DNA from: Halorubrum sp. BV1
GTDB taxonomy: Archaea; Halobacteriota; Halobacteria; Halobacteriales; Haloferacaceae
Direction of reading: 5' to 3'
Length of the DNA stretch: 64,000 bases
Assembly: GCF_000746205.1 (NCBI RefSeq)
Contig: NZ_JQKV01000006.1
Span: forward strand, 1-64,000
In this document: piece after piece, positions 19,380 through 27,928 of the stretch
How positions within the stretch are numbered: the first letter of the stretch is position 1
How the letters are laid out: the number at the start of each line of letters is the position of its first letter
Made by a program: the position numbers and the translations under genes
Notes under the pieces: generated by a model
The model's input: only the letters and a program-made list of their open reading frames with translations
Database searches by the model: none
What the model was told of the DNA's origin: nothing

Positions 19380-20168
19380 CTACGCGTGTTCGGTGTCCGA
19401 CGGGCGGTCGTCCGACTGTGCTACGACTTCGCTTGCGTCCCACGCGGCGAACGTCCGTGCAAGCCGTGTGATCCCGGCGAAGACGCCTTCGGCCGTATCC
19501 TGTTCTGCAACCGCCTCGTCGAACCGGTCGAGCCATCCCAACCGGGAGAGCGTCTGCGCTTGGAGATCGCACACGGCCTCGACGGCCGGCCCGTCGCCAC
19601 CGCCTTCGAGGAGCGTCGCCTCGCGCTCACACAGCGCGCGCATGAACTCGAAGCACGCGGCCACATGGTCGGGGATGCCGTCGCCTCGCCGGGGCGAGAA
19701 CCCCGCGGCGGCGTACAGCTGTGCCATGTCTGCGGCCGGGTCGCCGAGGAGTTCGCCTGCCTCGCCGGCGGTGTGGTACCGCGAGTCCGACTCGAACTCC
19801 TCGCTCGGATCGGCCGCGTGGGCCGACGCGAACGGCGGGACGTAGTGGCTCCCGGGGACGACGAACAGGGTGTCGTACCCGATGGCGAGGGAGTCTGCGT
19901 CGTGGCCGTCTCCGCCCGGAATCGCCTGCTCGCCGTCGATCGGGAGCGCGTCGGCGACGGCCGTGAACGCGTCCCGCTCGAACGCCTCGGCGATCGTCTC
20001 CGTCTCGCCGTCGAAGGCCGCTGCCAGCAGCCCGTACAGCCGAGCGCGAGCCGTCGCCAGCGCCGCTCCGTCCGGGCCGTCCGTGGCGTTCGCGTCGTCT
20101 GGATCGCCCGGATCGTTCGCATCGCTCGCGTCGTCCGGATCGGCCGCGTCGTTCGTGTGTGCGGACAT
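19380..20168 (-). CDS. TorD/DmsD-family molybdoenzyme chaperone
   Basis: TorD-like chaperones bind the Tat signal of molybdoenzymes and hold the apoenzyme until cofactor is inserted. The 262-residue all-helical protein has the family pattern: ARARLYGLLAAAF near the N-terminus, the YDTLFVVPGSHYVPPFAS stretch that corresponds to the TorD Y-x2-LF..P-x3-YPx-ExxY region, and helices around EFMRALCEREATLL. A 38-residue Asp/Ala/Asn-rich N-terminus precedes the fold. It starts six bases after the stop of the Tat-dependent catalytic subunit, which is therefore its likely client. Confidence 0.85.
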   Translation of the reverse strand: MSAHTNDAADPDDASDANDPGDPDDANATDGPDGAALATARARLYGLLAAAFDGETETIAEAFERDAFTAVADALPIDGEQAIPGGDGHDADSLAIGYDTLFVVPGSHYVPPFASAHAADPSEEFESDSRYHTAGEAGELLGDPAADMAQLYAAAGFSPRRGDGIPDHVAACFEFMRALCEREATLLEGGGDGPAVEAVCDLQAQTLSRLGWLDRFDEAVAEQDTAEGVFAGITRLARTFAAWDASEVVAQSDDRPSDTEHA

Positions 20169-20174
20169 CTCAGA

Positions 20175-23100
20175 TCACCGCCGCTCCACGTCGACGAAGG
20201 CGTCGTACTGCGCGTTGCTCCCGCCGACGAGATCCGAGAGTCCCGTGTCGCCGAGTTCCTCGTCGAGCGGCTGGACGTGGTTGATCGCGAAGCCGGCGTC
20301 GCGGCCTTTCGCGTACCCCGCTTCTTCGGTCATCGGCTCGTCGAACTGATAGTCGCTGTGGCCGTCGGCCTCGACGGCCGACCGCGTCTCGCCGTCGACC
20401 GTCTCCGCGGTCGCTCCGTCGCCGGTCCGTCCCCAGCCCCACATCGCGCCGACGACGCCGGGGCGGATGCCGCTCGTGACCATCGCGACAGCGTCGACGG
20501 TCTCGCGTCCGGCGTCGAGGGCGATCTCGTCGCCGTTTTCGATACCGCGCTCCTCGGCGTCTCGCGGGTTGATCCACACCGGATTCTCCGGCCGCGTCTC
20601 GCGGAGCCACGGGCTGTTCTGGGTGCGGTGCATTCCTTGGGTCCGCGGCTTCCAGTTTATCAGTCGCAGCGGGCGCTCCCGCTCGTCGTCGCCGCGCACC
20701 GCGGCCTGCACGGTGCCGTCGTAGTGCTCGACGTCGTCGACCTTCGGAAGCGGGTCGAACCGCTCGCCGGTGAACGAGTGTTTTCCGTTCGGCACGACCT
20801 CGCTGTAGAAGTCGACGCGCGACTCCAGTTTGTACCGCATGTGCTCGCCGTCGTAGGCGTTCGAATCGCGCGTTCGCTCGGCGTAGTCGTAGTCGTGTCC
20901 GTGTTCGCCGAACGCCTCGTCGTAGCCCTCGGCCGGTTCCTCGAAGCGCCCGCCGCGGTTCAATACAGTGACCACCTTCGGCCACTCCTCGTCCGTGACC
21001 GCGGCCTTCCAGCGGTCGAGGTCGAACTGGTCGCCGAGGCCACTCTCGTGGCTCTCGCGGAACACCCGACGCTCGTCTGCGCTCGCGTCCGGGACCGGAT
21101 CGCGGTCGTACGCGATGTTGGCGGCGAGTTTCACGTAGAAGTCTTCGGCTCGTTCGAGCGGCCACAGGTCGCCCTCGGCGTCGGCGATCGCGTCCTCGCC
21201 GACGCCGGGCAGACCGAGTTCCGACCACAGGTCGATCAGCACGTCTTCGAACGGACGCGCGTCGGGGACGACGGACACCGCCGGCTGGCTGATCTTCTCG
21301 TCTGCCAGCCGCTTGTTCGGATACGTGCCGAAGTTCTCCCACCGTTCGAGGTAGGTCGGCTCGGGCAGGATGTAGTCGGCGTACTGGCTCGTCTCGCCGA
21401 TGACCGTGTCCGAGGCGACGATAAGCGGGATCGCGTCGGTGTCTCTGAGGATCGACGGAATCTCGTCCCCGCCGGCGACCGCCATCACGTGGTTGTTCGA
21501 GTACGGTCGGATGAACAGCGCCTCGACGCCGTACGGGTACTCGTCGGCGGCGCTACCGTAGAGTTCTTGGGTCGCCTGCGGCGGCGCAACGGGGAACCAC
21601 GGCCGCTTCGCCGGGTAGCCGCCGTCGCGCTCGAACAGCGAGGTGTCCTCGTAGTTGACCCCTCCGCGGAGCAGCGGGATCCCCCACGGCGAGTGCCCGT
21701 CGGGCACCGACCCGAGATCGTATCGGCCCGACATCGTGTTGTAACCCGCGTACGGCGTGATCTGCCCACCCTTCCAGTCGTAGTTGCCGATGAGATGCTG
21801 CAGGGTGGCGATCGCCCGCGTATTGTAGAAGCCGTTCGTGTGCTTCGCCGGCCCGCGGTACGCCATGATCGCGGCGCGCTTGCCGTGGCTCGTGAACTCG
21901 TCTGCGATCTCCGCGATCTGTTCGGCCGGCACGCCGGCCATCTCCGCGTACTCCTCGACCGTGTGTTCGAAGACGCGCTCGCGGTACTGGTTCCAGACGC
22001 TCCGCACCGCCGCGTCCTCGAGGCTCACGTCCACGTCGAGGACGGCCGTGTCGACCTCGCTCGCGGGGCGGGGCTCGCCGGTGTCGGCGTCGAGCACGAC
22101 GAAGTCGTCCGCGGTGTCGGCGTCCTCTGGAACGAGCCCGAGGTCGCCGGCTCGGGCCTTCGGTCCCGCGGGCTCGTCGACGAGAACGAGGTGGGTCGCG
22201 TCGCTCCACGTCGGCTCGTCGTCCTCGCTCGCGGCAGACTGCGAGGGGTTCTGAAGGTACGTCAGGTCGTGGCGGTCGTTCTCGATGATCCACCGAGCCA
22301 TCCCGAGCGCGAGCGCCCCGTCTGCACCGGGCTCAACCGGCACCCACGTGTCGGCCTTCTCGGCGGTTTTCGACAGGCGCGGGTCGACCACGTCCATCCG
22401 CATTCCGTCTTCGATGGCGTTCGTCAGCTTCGGCGCGAGCCACGTCGGCCCCTTGTTCGCGACCATCGGGTTGGTTCCCCATGCGATGAGGTACTCGCAG
22501 TTGTCGATGTCGGGGTACTGCCGCTTCTTTTGTGCGGCGTGCGAGCGCACGTTACCCATCACGCTCGAGACGCCGCAGGTCCCGGCGTGGTGGATGCTGT
22601 TTATCGATCCGAGTCCCTGGTGCCAGAGTCGGTTTCGGATGAAGTTGCGGCGGAACCCGCCCACGTCGACGATCTGGTTCGACTTCGGCCCCAAGTCGGG
22701 ATGGTCGGTGTCGATGAGGACGTCGGCGTACCGCTCGTCGAACGCCGACTTGGACAGCTCGCCGTTCTGGACGGCCTCCCAGTCACTCATCACGTCCTCC
22801 TTCGGAACGTACCCCCAGATGTCTTCGAGCCCGGGATGACCCAGCTCGTCGTCGCCCTCGACGATGTCTTGGAGGGCCTGCTCCCACGAGACCGTCTTCC
22901 ACTCGCCCGAACCGCGCGGACCGACCCGCTTCATCGGCTTGCGAACCCGGTAGCTGTCGAAGGCCGTTTGGATGCCCGCCTGTCCCTTCAGGCAGATCCG
23001 ACCGCCGGAGAGCGACCACCGGTCGGTGTCGACGTCGCCGCTCCCCTCGACGTCGCCCATCGCCACGTCTCCCGGGTCGCTCCCGTAGGGGACCTGCGAG

Positions 23101-23432
23101 AACGGCTGGGTGTTGAGGAACGAGTACGGGTTCCCCGCCAGCTTCCGGACGAGCGAACTGTACTCACCGGTGCCGCTCCCGTCGGCGAGTTGCACCTTGA
23201 TCGGGCAGAACGTGTTACACTGCCCGCAGGTGGTGTGGATCACGTCGCTCGCGTCGTACTCGCCGTACTCGTCGCCGACGTAGTGGTGTTCGTCGTCGGT
23301 CCACAACTCGTCGACGTCCACGTCGACCGCGGCGTTGCTCGCCGCCGCGATGACACCGATACTCCCGACCGCCTTGATCAAGTCCCGGCGCGAGACGGTC
23401 GCACCGTCTCCGTCGGAATCGTCTGCGCTCAT
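20175..23432 (-). CDS. Tetrathionate-reductase-like molybdopterin oxidoreductase, catalytic subunit
   Basis: A 1085-residue member of the DMSO-reductase superfamily. The Tat motif SRRDLIK (residues 14-20) and a hydrophobic stretch indicate export. The N-terminal Fe-S site has C69, C72, C76 and C147; Cys286 in HHAGTCGVSS is the probable Mo ligand. Length and segments such as MKRVGPRGSGEWKTVSWEQA, SDATHLVLVDE and LERAEDFYVKLAANIAY resemble TtrA of enteric tetrathionate reductase (recalled, not searched) more than DmsA or NarG. The substrate could be tetrathionate, thiosulfate, selenate or arsenate. It overlaps the anchor gene by four bases and is followed by its chaperone. Confidence 0.85.
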   Translation of the reverse strand: MSADDSDGDGATVSRRDLIKAVGSIGVIAAASNAAVDVDVDELWTDDEHHYVGDEYGEYDASDVIHTTCGQCNTFCPIKVQLADGSGTGEYSSLVRKLAGNPYSFLNTQPFSQVPYGSDPGDVAMGDVEGSGDVDTDRWSLSGGRICLKGQAGIQTAFDSYRVRKPMKRVGPRGSGEWKTVSWEQALQDIVEGDDELGHPGLEDIWGYVPKEDVMSDWEAVQNGELSKSAFDERYADVLIDTDHPDLGPKSNQIVDVGGFRRNFIRNRLWHQGLGSINSIHHAGTCGVSSVMGNVRSHAAQKKRQYPDIDNCEYLIAWGTNPMVANKGPTWLAPKLTNAIEDGMRMDVVDPRLSKTAEKADTWVPVEPGADGALALGMARWIIENDRHDLTYLQNPSQSAASEDDEPTWSDATHLVLVDEPAGPKARAGDLGLVPEDADTADDFVVLDADTGEPRPASEVDTAVLDVDVSLEDAAVRSVWNQYRERVFEHTVEEYAEMAGVPAEQIAEIADEFTSHGKRAAIMAYRGPAKHTNGFYNTRAIATLQHLIGNYDWKGGQITPYAGYNTMSGRYDLGSVPDGHSPWGIPLLRGGVNYEDTSLFERDGGYPAKRPWFPVAPPQATQELYGSAADEYPYGVEALFIRPYSNNHVMAVAGGDEIPSILRDTDAIPLIVASDTVIGETSQYADYILPEPTYLERWENFGTYPNKRLADEKISQPAVSVVPDARPFEDVLIDLWSELGLPGVGEDAIADAEGDLWPLERAEDFYVKLAANIAYDRDPVPDASADERRVFRESHESGLGDQFDLDRWKAAVTDEEWPKVVTVLNRGGRFEEPAEGYDEAFGEHGHDYDYAERTRDSNAYDGEHMRYKLESRVDFYSEVVPNGKHSFTGERFDPLPKVDDVEHYDGTVQAAVRGDDERERPLRLINWKPRTQGMHRTQNSPWLRETRPENPVWINPRDAEERGIENGDEIALDAGRETVDAVAMVTSGIRPGVVGAMWGWGRTGDGATAETVDGETRSAVEADGHSDYQFDEPMTEEAGYAKGRDAGFAINHVQPLDEELGDTGLSDLVGGSNAQYDAFVDVERR

Positions 23433-24700
23433 TCGTGGTCACCTCCAGAAAGCGGGGTCAGCGGAAGCGTCTCTGCACCGAGCGTGTACAACAGCAGCCC
23501 GACGCCGATCATGCCGATGCTCGTCCCCCACTCGACGAGCGTCGGGAAGTACGCTCCGTGGGGCAGTCCCTCCATCACCGGCATGATCTGCGCCGGAACG
23601 ACGATATTGAACCGCACCGCGATGATTCCGATGACGACGCTCAGGCCGGCGATCACCATCACTCCCGGCGTGCGCCGCCACGATCGCTTGCTCAACAGGA
23701 CCATCGGGAACACCCAACTGAATCCGACCATGAACCACCAGAACGACCACGACATCGGCCCGTACATGATGACGTTCCAGGTCTCGATCTCATGAGGGTG
23801 GAGGCTGGCTATCGCGATGAACGTCTCGATGGCCGTCAGCGCCGCGTCGACGACGATGAAGCCGATCAGTAGCTGCGCGAGGCGATCGAGCAGATCCGGG
23901 TTGACCGCCTCGCCGTCGAACAGTCGGGTCCGGAGCACGTAGATCAACATCACCAAGGCGGTCCCGCTGAGAAGCGCCGAGATGACGAAGATCACCGGGA
24001 ACAGCCCGCTGTTCCAGTACGGTCGGGCCTTCGAGACGGCGAACAGCACGCCGGTCCCGCCGTGAACCATGAAAATGGCGAGCGGAATCCCAACGACGCC
24101 CGCCCGCTTCAGCCACCGCTGGTCGAACGCCTGTGACGCCTCGCTCGTGTCCAGCCGCCCGAGCGCGAGCGTCGCGTAGAACTGCTCTTTGAGACCCGAG
24201 GTGCGATTCGCGACGCGCGCGAGGTCGATCCGCATCGAGAAGTACAGCTCCGTGACCAGAATGCCGATGTATGCCACGTAGGCGTGGACCTCCCACGAGA
24301 GCGCGGAGGTCAGCTGACGCCACAGGAACGGGAAGTACATCCGATCCATCCGCCCGAGGTCGATCCAGACGAAGAGCAGCGCGACGGCCATGCTGATGAT
24401 CGCAGCGAACAGCGCGTCGCGGTCAATGCGGTGCATCCCCTCGACCTCGAAGACGTTGGCCATCGTGCTCACGAGGAACGCGCCGGCCGAGAGACCGACG
24501 AAGTAGATGTAGAAGGCAACCCACGCCCCCCACGGCACGATGCTCGTGAGGTTGGTGCTCGCCATTCCCCCCGTGATCCGGAGGTACGTCGCGTACGCGC
24601 CAACGGCGACGAGCGCGATGACGAAGGCGTACCACGCCACGCGGAGCCGCCCGTCCTCGAACCCGGGATCGAAGTCGAATCGTGTGTGTTGTGTTGCCAT
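23429..24700 (-). CDS. NrfD/PsrC/TtrC-family membrane quinol-oxidising subunit
   Basis: A 423-residue integral protein with about nine or ten transmembrane helices. The second helix region (VPWGAWVAFYIYFVGLSAGAF) is the classic NrfD/PsrC signature, where the enzyme takes electrons from menaquinol. No haem ligands or extra domains are evident. It lies between the Fe-S gene (four bases upstream) and the catalytic gene (four-base overlap), so the three make one membrane complex: quinol to NrfD subunit to four Fe-S clusters to the Mo site outside the membrane. Confidence 0.92.
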   Translation of the reverse strand: MATQHTRFDFDPGFEDGRLRVAWYAFVIALVAVGAYATYLRITGGMASTNLTSIVPWGAWVAFYIYFVGLSAGAFLVSTMANVFEVEGMHRIDRDALFAAIISMAVALLFVWIDLGRMDRMYFPFLWRQLTSALSWEVHAYVAYIGILVTELYFSMRIDLARVANRTSGLKEQFYATLALGRLDTSEASQAFDQRWLKRAGVVGIPLAIFMVHGGTGVLFAVSKARPYWNSGLFPVIFVISALLSGTALVMLIYVLRTRLFDGEAVNPDLLDRLAQLLIGFIVVDAALTAIETFIAIASLHPHEIETWNVIMYGPMSWSFWWFMVGFSWVFPMVLLSKRSWRRTPGVMVIAGLSVVIGIIAVRFNIVVPAQIMPVMEGLPHGAYFPTLVEWGTSIGMIGVGLLLYTLGAETLPLTPLSGGDHE

Positions 24701-24704
24701 CGTC

Positions 24705-25742
24705 CTATTTGAGGTAGTAGACGTTGGGGTCCGTTCCCTCGTCTTCTTTCAGTTGGAACGCACGGGAGGAGTCGGCCATCTTCGCGACCTCGCTTTCGGG
24801 GTTGTCGAGATCTCCCATGTTCCGCGCGTCGCCGATGCAGGTCTCGACGCAGGCCGGCTCCTCGCCGCGCTCTAAGCGGTGCGTACAGAAGCTGCACTTG
24901 CGGATGTTGCCGATCGGCGATTTCCCCTCTTCGCGCGGTCCCCGATCGACGCCGTACTCGGGGCTCGTTACTTCACCCGCCCCGTCGACTTCGTCGTCGT
25001 AGTTCTCGCCGAAGTCGAAGTACCGCGCGCCGTACGGACAGGCGATGTTGCAGTACCGGCAGCCGATACACCGGTCGTAGTCGATGTTGACCACGCCGTC
25101 GTCCATCTTGTACGTCGCCGAGACCGGACACACCTGCACGCACGGCGGGTTGTCACACTGCATGCACGGGCGCGGAACGTTCGTGCGCGTGACGTTCGGG
25201 AACTCGCCGTGTTCCTCCTCCATCACGACGTTGTACGACACGCCCGGCGGGGTCCGGTTCTCGGACTTGCAGGCGACCGTACACGAGTCACAGCCGACGC
25301 ACTTCTGGAGGTCTATCACCATCCCCCACGTCTCGTCGCCCGCGCCGATCCCGCCGCCCGCGTCGTCTTCTGCGTCGACCTGCGCCGACTCCGTCGACAC
25401 GGTGTCCATCGACCCGACGGCACAGCTCAGCGACTCGGCCGTCTCCGTCGAGACGGTCTGGTCGCCGGCGTCGACAGCGGGGTTCGGCGTCTCCCGGTAC
25501 GCCTCGCCGAACTCATCTGCGGCCGCCTCGTCGTACTTCTCCCAGTACTCGTCGCCGGTGATCTCTCCCCGAGCGACGCGCTTCGCGTCCTCGGCCATCG
25601 CGACACCGAGGTCCGTGTCCGCCTCGACGTCTGCGAGCTCCGCTCTCGGATCGGGCCGCTCGTCTTCCACCATCGCGTCGAGGTCCGCCTTCCCGACGTC
25701 CGGAACACCGGGGAAGACGTCCCCGTCGTCTGCGGTGCTCAT
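24705..25742 (-). CDS. Four-cluster ferredoxin-like electron-transfer subunit with a long acidic N-terminus
   Basis: A 345-residue DmsB/TtrB/PsrB-type subunit. Four [4Fe-4S] cysteine sets are seen: CVGCDSCTVAC (Cys148-158), CMQCDNPPCVQVC, CIGCRYCNIAC, and CSFC...CVETC. Electrons pass through them from the NrfD subunit to the molybdopterin. Unlike relatives, about 140 residues rich in Asp, Glu and Ala precede the first cysteine (including KRVARGEITGDEYWEKYDEA). There is no Tat motif, so it probably rides out with the catalytic subunit. The ATG at 25742 is used; upstream residues in this frame are Arg-rich and non-haloarchaeal. First gene of the operon. Confidence 0.9.
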   Translation of the reverse strand: MSTADDGDVFPGVPDVGKADLDAMVEDERPDPRAELADVEADTDLGVAMAEDAKRVARGEITGDEYWEKYDEAAADEFGEAYRETPNPAVDAGDQTVSTETAESLSCAVGSMDTVSTESAQVDAEDDAGGGIGAGDETWGMVIDLQKCVGCDSCTVACKSENRTPPGVSYNVVMEEEHGEFPNVTRTNVPRPCMQCDNPPCVQVCPVSATYKMDDGVVNIDYDRCIGCRYCNIACPYGARYFDFGENYDDEVDGAGEVTSPEYGVDRGPREEGKSPIGNIRKCSFCTHRLERGEEPACVETCIGDARNMGDLDNPESEVAKMADSSRAFQLKEDEGTDPNVYYLK

Positions 25743-25845
25743 CGCCACCACCCGTGACCACTCGTCGCGCCGGCGGACGGTCGACCCGGCCGGTCGGTTC
25801 TGGCGTTCATACACGTATACGTACGCAGACACCGGTGGAAAGGGT

Positions 25846-25862
25846 GGTACCAATACTGTTTG
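25846..25862 (+). repeat. 17-bp direct repeat, copy 1 (candidate operator)
   Basis: GGTACCAATACTGTTTG is identical to the copy at 25899-25915. The copies are 53 bp apart, close to five helical turns, so two regulator molecules could bind the same face of the DNA. This copy lies just upstream of the likely core promoter of the molybdoenzyme operon. Confidence 0.65.
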
Positions 25863-25898
25863 ATACGGGCCGCCGCCCGGAGTTCACCCCATATTGCG

Positions 25899-25915
25899 GG
25901 TACCAATACTGTTTG
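25899..25915 (+). repeat. 17-bp direct repeat, copy 2 (candidate operator)
   Basis: Second perfect copy of GGTACCAATACTGTTTG, preceded by an AT-rich CCCATATTGCG. Together with copy 1 it forms a two-site array in the region shared by the operon and the divergent HTH_10 regulator, the most likely binding protein. Confidence 0.65.
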
Positions 25916-26006
25916 GATTGGAGTGTCGGACGCGTCACGCGCGGTCGAGGGAGACGCGCGCGCCAACCACGAACTGTTATCTGCGAGAACGCGAAACGTA
26001 TCGGAC

Positions 26007-26087
26007 ATGAACGGGCTGAGCCAAGCCGAGCGGTCAGTCGGTCCGACCGGAGCCTCCGACCGTCTGACGCCCACACGGATCACATGA
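26007..26087 (+). CDS. Upstream micro-ORF coupled to the HTH_10 regulator
   Basis: A 26-codon frame (starting MNGLSQAERSVGPTGASDRL) begins about 27-30 bp after a TTAT element and ends in TGA overlapping the regulator ATG (ATGA, 26084-26087). Its ATG is the first start codon after the presumed transcription start. No domain is recognised. It may be a leader peptide or a chance open frame. Confidence 0.4.
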   Translation: MNGLSQAERSVGPTGASDRLTPTRIT

Positions 26088-27919
26088 ACTGGATCATCGC
26101 CTGCTCTATCGTTCTGCGGCTTCTCGGCGTCGGATACTCCGTCCTGCTTCTCGTCCGCACCCGCGACCGCCGGTTCGGGTTCCTGACGCTGCTTCTGGGC
26201 TTTATGACGCTTCGCCAACTGCTCACCGTCCAGACGGCGACCACCGGAATCGAGGAACTCCCCGGCCTCATCGTGAGCGCGCTCACCCTGCTTACGGTGT
26301 ACTACCTCTCCGAGTACGTCGACGAGGAGGCAGCGATCAAAACGCAACTGCAGTCGGCGAACGATCGCCTCCGGAGCTTCCGCAAGGCGATCGAACACGC
26401 CGGGCACGCGATCTTTCTCACTGATCCGGACGGCACCATCGAGTACGCGAATCCGGCCGTCGAGACGGTCACTGGATACGAGCCGGACGAGGTGGTCGGC
26501 GAGAACCCGCGGCTCTGGCAGTCGGGCGAACACGACGAGGCGTTCTACGCGGGGCTCTGGGAGCAGATAGAGTCCGGATCAGTCTGGGAGGGTGAACTGA
26601 CGAACCGCCGGAAGTCGGGAGAGCTCTGCTGGGTCGACGCGACGATCGCCCCGATCACAGAAGACGGAGACGTCGATCGTTACGTCGCGATCGAGCGCGA
26701 CGTCACAGAACGAAAGGAACGCGAGATGCGAATCGAGGACCAAAACGAGCGCCTGACGCTGTTAAACAACACGAACGCGATGCTTCGCGACGTCAACCGC
26801 GAACTCGTCTCCGCGTCGACCCGGGAGGAGATCGAGTCCGCGGTGTGCACGCAGTTCGCTTCCTCGGACCTCTTCGACGCGGCGTGGATCGGCACTCGGG
26901 GCCTCGTCGACGACACGGTGGCCCCGCGCTCGCGGGCCGGCATCGACGCCGACGCGCTCGATCGCCACATCGAGACGCTGTGCGCCGCCGATCCCACCCC
27001 GATCACGGAGGCGTTAGACGGGGAAACGACCGTCGTCGCCGACGTCGAAAGCGACGCGGAGGCCGAAACGCGGAGCGTCGTCGTCCCGCTCGCGTACCGC
27101 GGCGCGGAGTACGGCGTTCTCGTCGTGGTGACGCGGGACCCGAGCGCGTTCGACCTGCTCGAAGGACCCCTCTTCGCGGAGCTCGGCAGCACCGTCGCGG
27201 ATGCGATAAGCGCCGTCGAGAGCAAACAGACGCTCGCCGCGGACAGCGTGACCGAACTGGAGTTCCAGTTGCGGGGCATCGACGAGCCGCTGGCGACAAT
27301 GGCGGCACAGCTCGACTGCACCGTCACGGTCGAGCACGTCGGCTGTACCCGCGACGGCACCCACGTCCAGTACGTCACCGTCGACGCCGACTCAGACGCC
27401 GTCGCCGCACACACCGACGAGTCGGACCACGTCGAAACCGCACAGCACATGTACAGCTACGAGGACCGGTCGCTGTTCCGCCTCGCCGTCGACGAGCGAT
27501 CGATCGTCGCGACGCTGGCGCAGTACGGAGCGGAGATCGGAACGCTCTCGATCAGCGGGTCGAGCGGACAGCTGATCGCACGCGTCGCCAGCTCGAACGA
27601 CATCCGAACCGTCGTCAACGCGCTCCGGACGGCGTACGACGACCTGACACTCGTCGCACAGCGCGAGCGCGACCGAGACGTCCGGACCGAGGCCGGCTTC
27701 CGGAAGCAGTTGGCCGCGGCGCTGACGGACCGACAGCGCGAGGCGGCACGCACCGCCTACTTCGCGGGCTTTTTCGACTGGCCCCGCGAGCACACCGGCG
27801 AGGAAGTCGCGTCGATGATGGACATCTCACAGACGACGTTCACCCAGCACCTGCGCGCAGCCGAAAACAAGCTCTTCGCCGCGCTGTTCGACGACGCGAT
27901 GACCGGCGAGGCGGGGTGA
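26084..27919 (+). CDS. Membrane-anchored PAS/GAF sensor with a bat-type HTH_10 DNA-binding domain
   Basis: A 611-residue one-component regulator. Residues 1-75 form two or three hydrophobic helices (IVLRLLGVGYSVLLLV; LIVSALTLLTVYYL), followed by a linker helix. A PAS domain spans about 95-210 (IFLTDPDGTIEYANPAVETV), a GAF-like domain about 230-380, a bacterio-opsin-activator domain about 395-545, and a C-terminal HTH_10 (LTDRQREAARTAYFAGFFDWP). Bat/DmsR-type proteins activate anaerobic respiration operons in haloarchaea, and this one is divergent from a molybdoenzyme operon. No redox cofactor site can be named. The ATG at 26084 is chosen because the membrane segment starts there. Confidence 0.85.
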   Translation: MNWIIACSIVLRLLGVGYSVLLLVRTRDRRFGFLTLLLGFMTLRQLLTVQTATTGIEELPGLIVSALTLLTVYYLSEYVDEEAAIKTQLQSANDRLRSFRKAIEHAGHAIFLTDPDGTIEYANPAVETVTGYEPDEVVGENPRLWQSGEHDEAFYAGLWEQIESGSVWEGELTNRRKSGELCWVDATIAPITEDGDVDRYVAIERDVTERKEREMRIEDQNERLTLLNNTNAMLRDVNRELVSASTREEIESAVCTQFASSDLFDAAWIGTRGLVDDTVAPRSRAGIDADALDRHIETLCAADPTPITEALDGETTVVADVESDAEAETRSVVVPLAYRGAEYGVLVVVTRDPSAFDLLEGPLFAELGSTVADAISAVESKQTLAADSVTELEFQLRGIDEPLATMAAQLDCTVTVEHVGCTRDGTHVQYVTVDADSDAVAAHTDESDHVETAQHMYSYEDRSLFRLAVDERSIVATLAQYGAEIGTLSISGSSGQLIARVASSNDIRTVVNALRTAYDDLTLVAQRERDRDVRTEAGFRKQLAAALTDRQREAARTAYFAGFFDWPREHTGEEVASMMDISQTTFTQHLRAAENKLFAALFDDAMTGEAG

Positions 27920-27928
27920 GACGCGCCC

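Larger units (their letters stand above)
25743..26083. promoter_or_regulatory. Divergent control region between the molybdoenzyme operon and the HTH_10 regulator
   Basis: This 341-bp region feeds transcription both ways. It holds a 10-bp palindrome ACGTATACGT (25813-25822) in the likely promoter of the minus-strand operon, two perfect copies of a 17-bp direct repeat, a weak TATA-like TTAT at 25977-25980, and a 26-codon micro-ORF running into the regulator. No other gene is evident. Confidence 0.6.

Noticed and set aside
19362..23795. Very long open frame (about 1,477 codons) on the plus strand opposite the molybdoenzyme genes
   Set aside because: It is the antisense of the catalytic subunit and neighbours; its product is Arg/Val/His-rich, and GC-rich codon bias commonly leaves this antisense frame open. 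The minus-strand genes have clear motifs.
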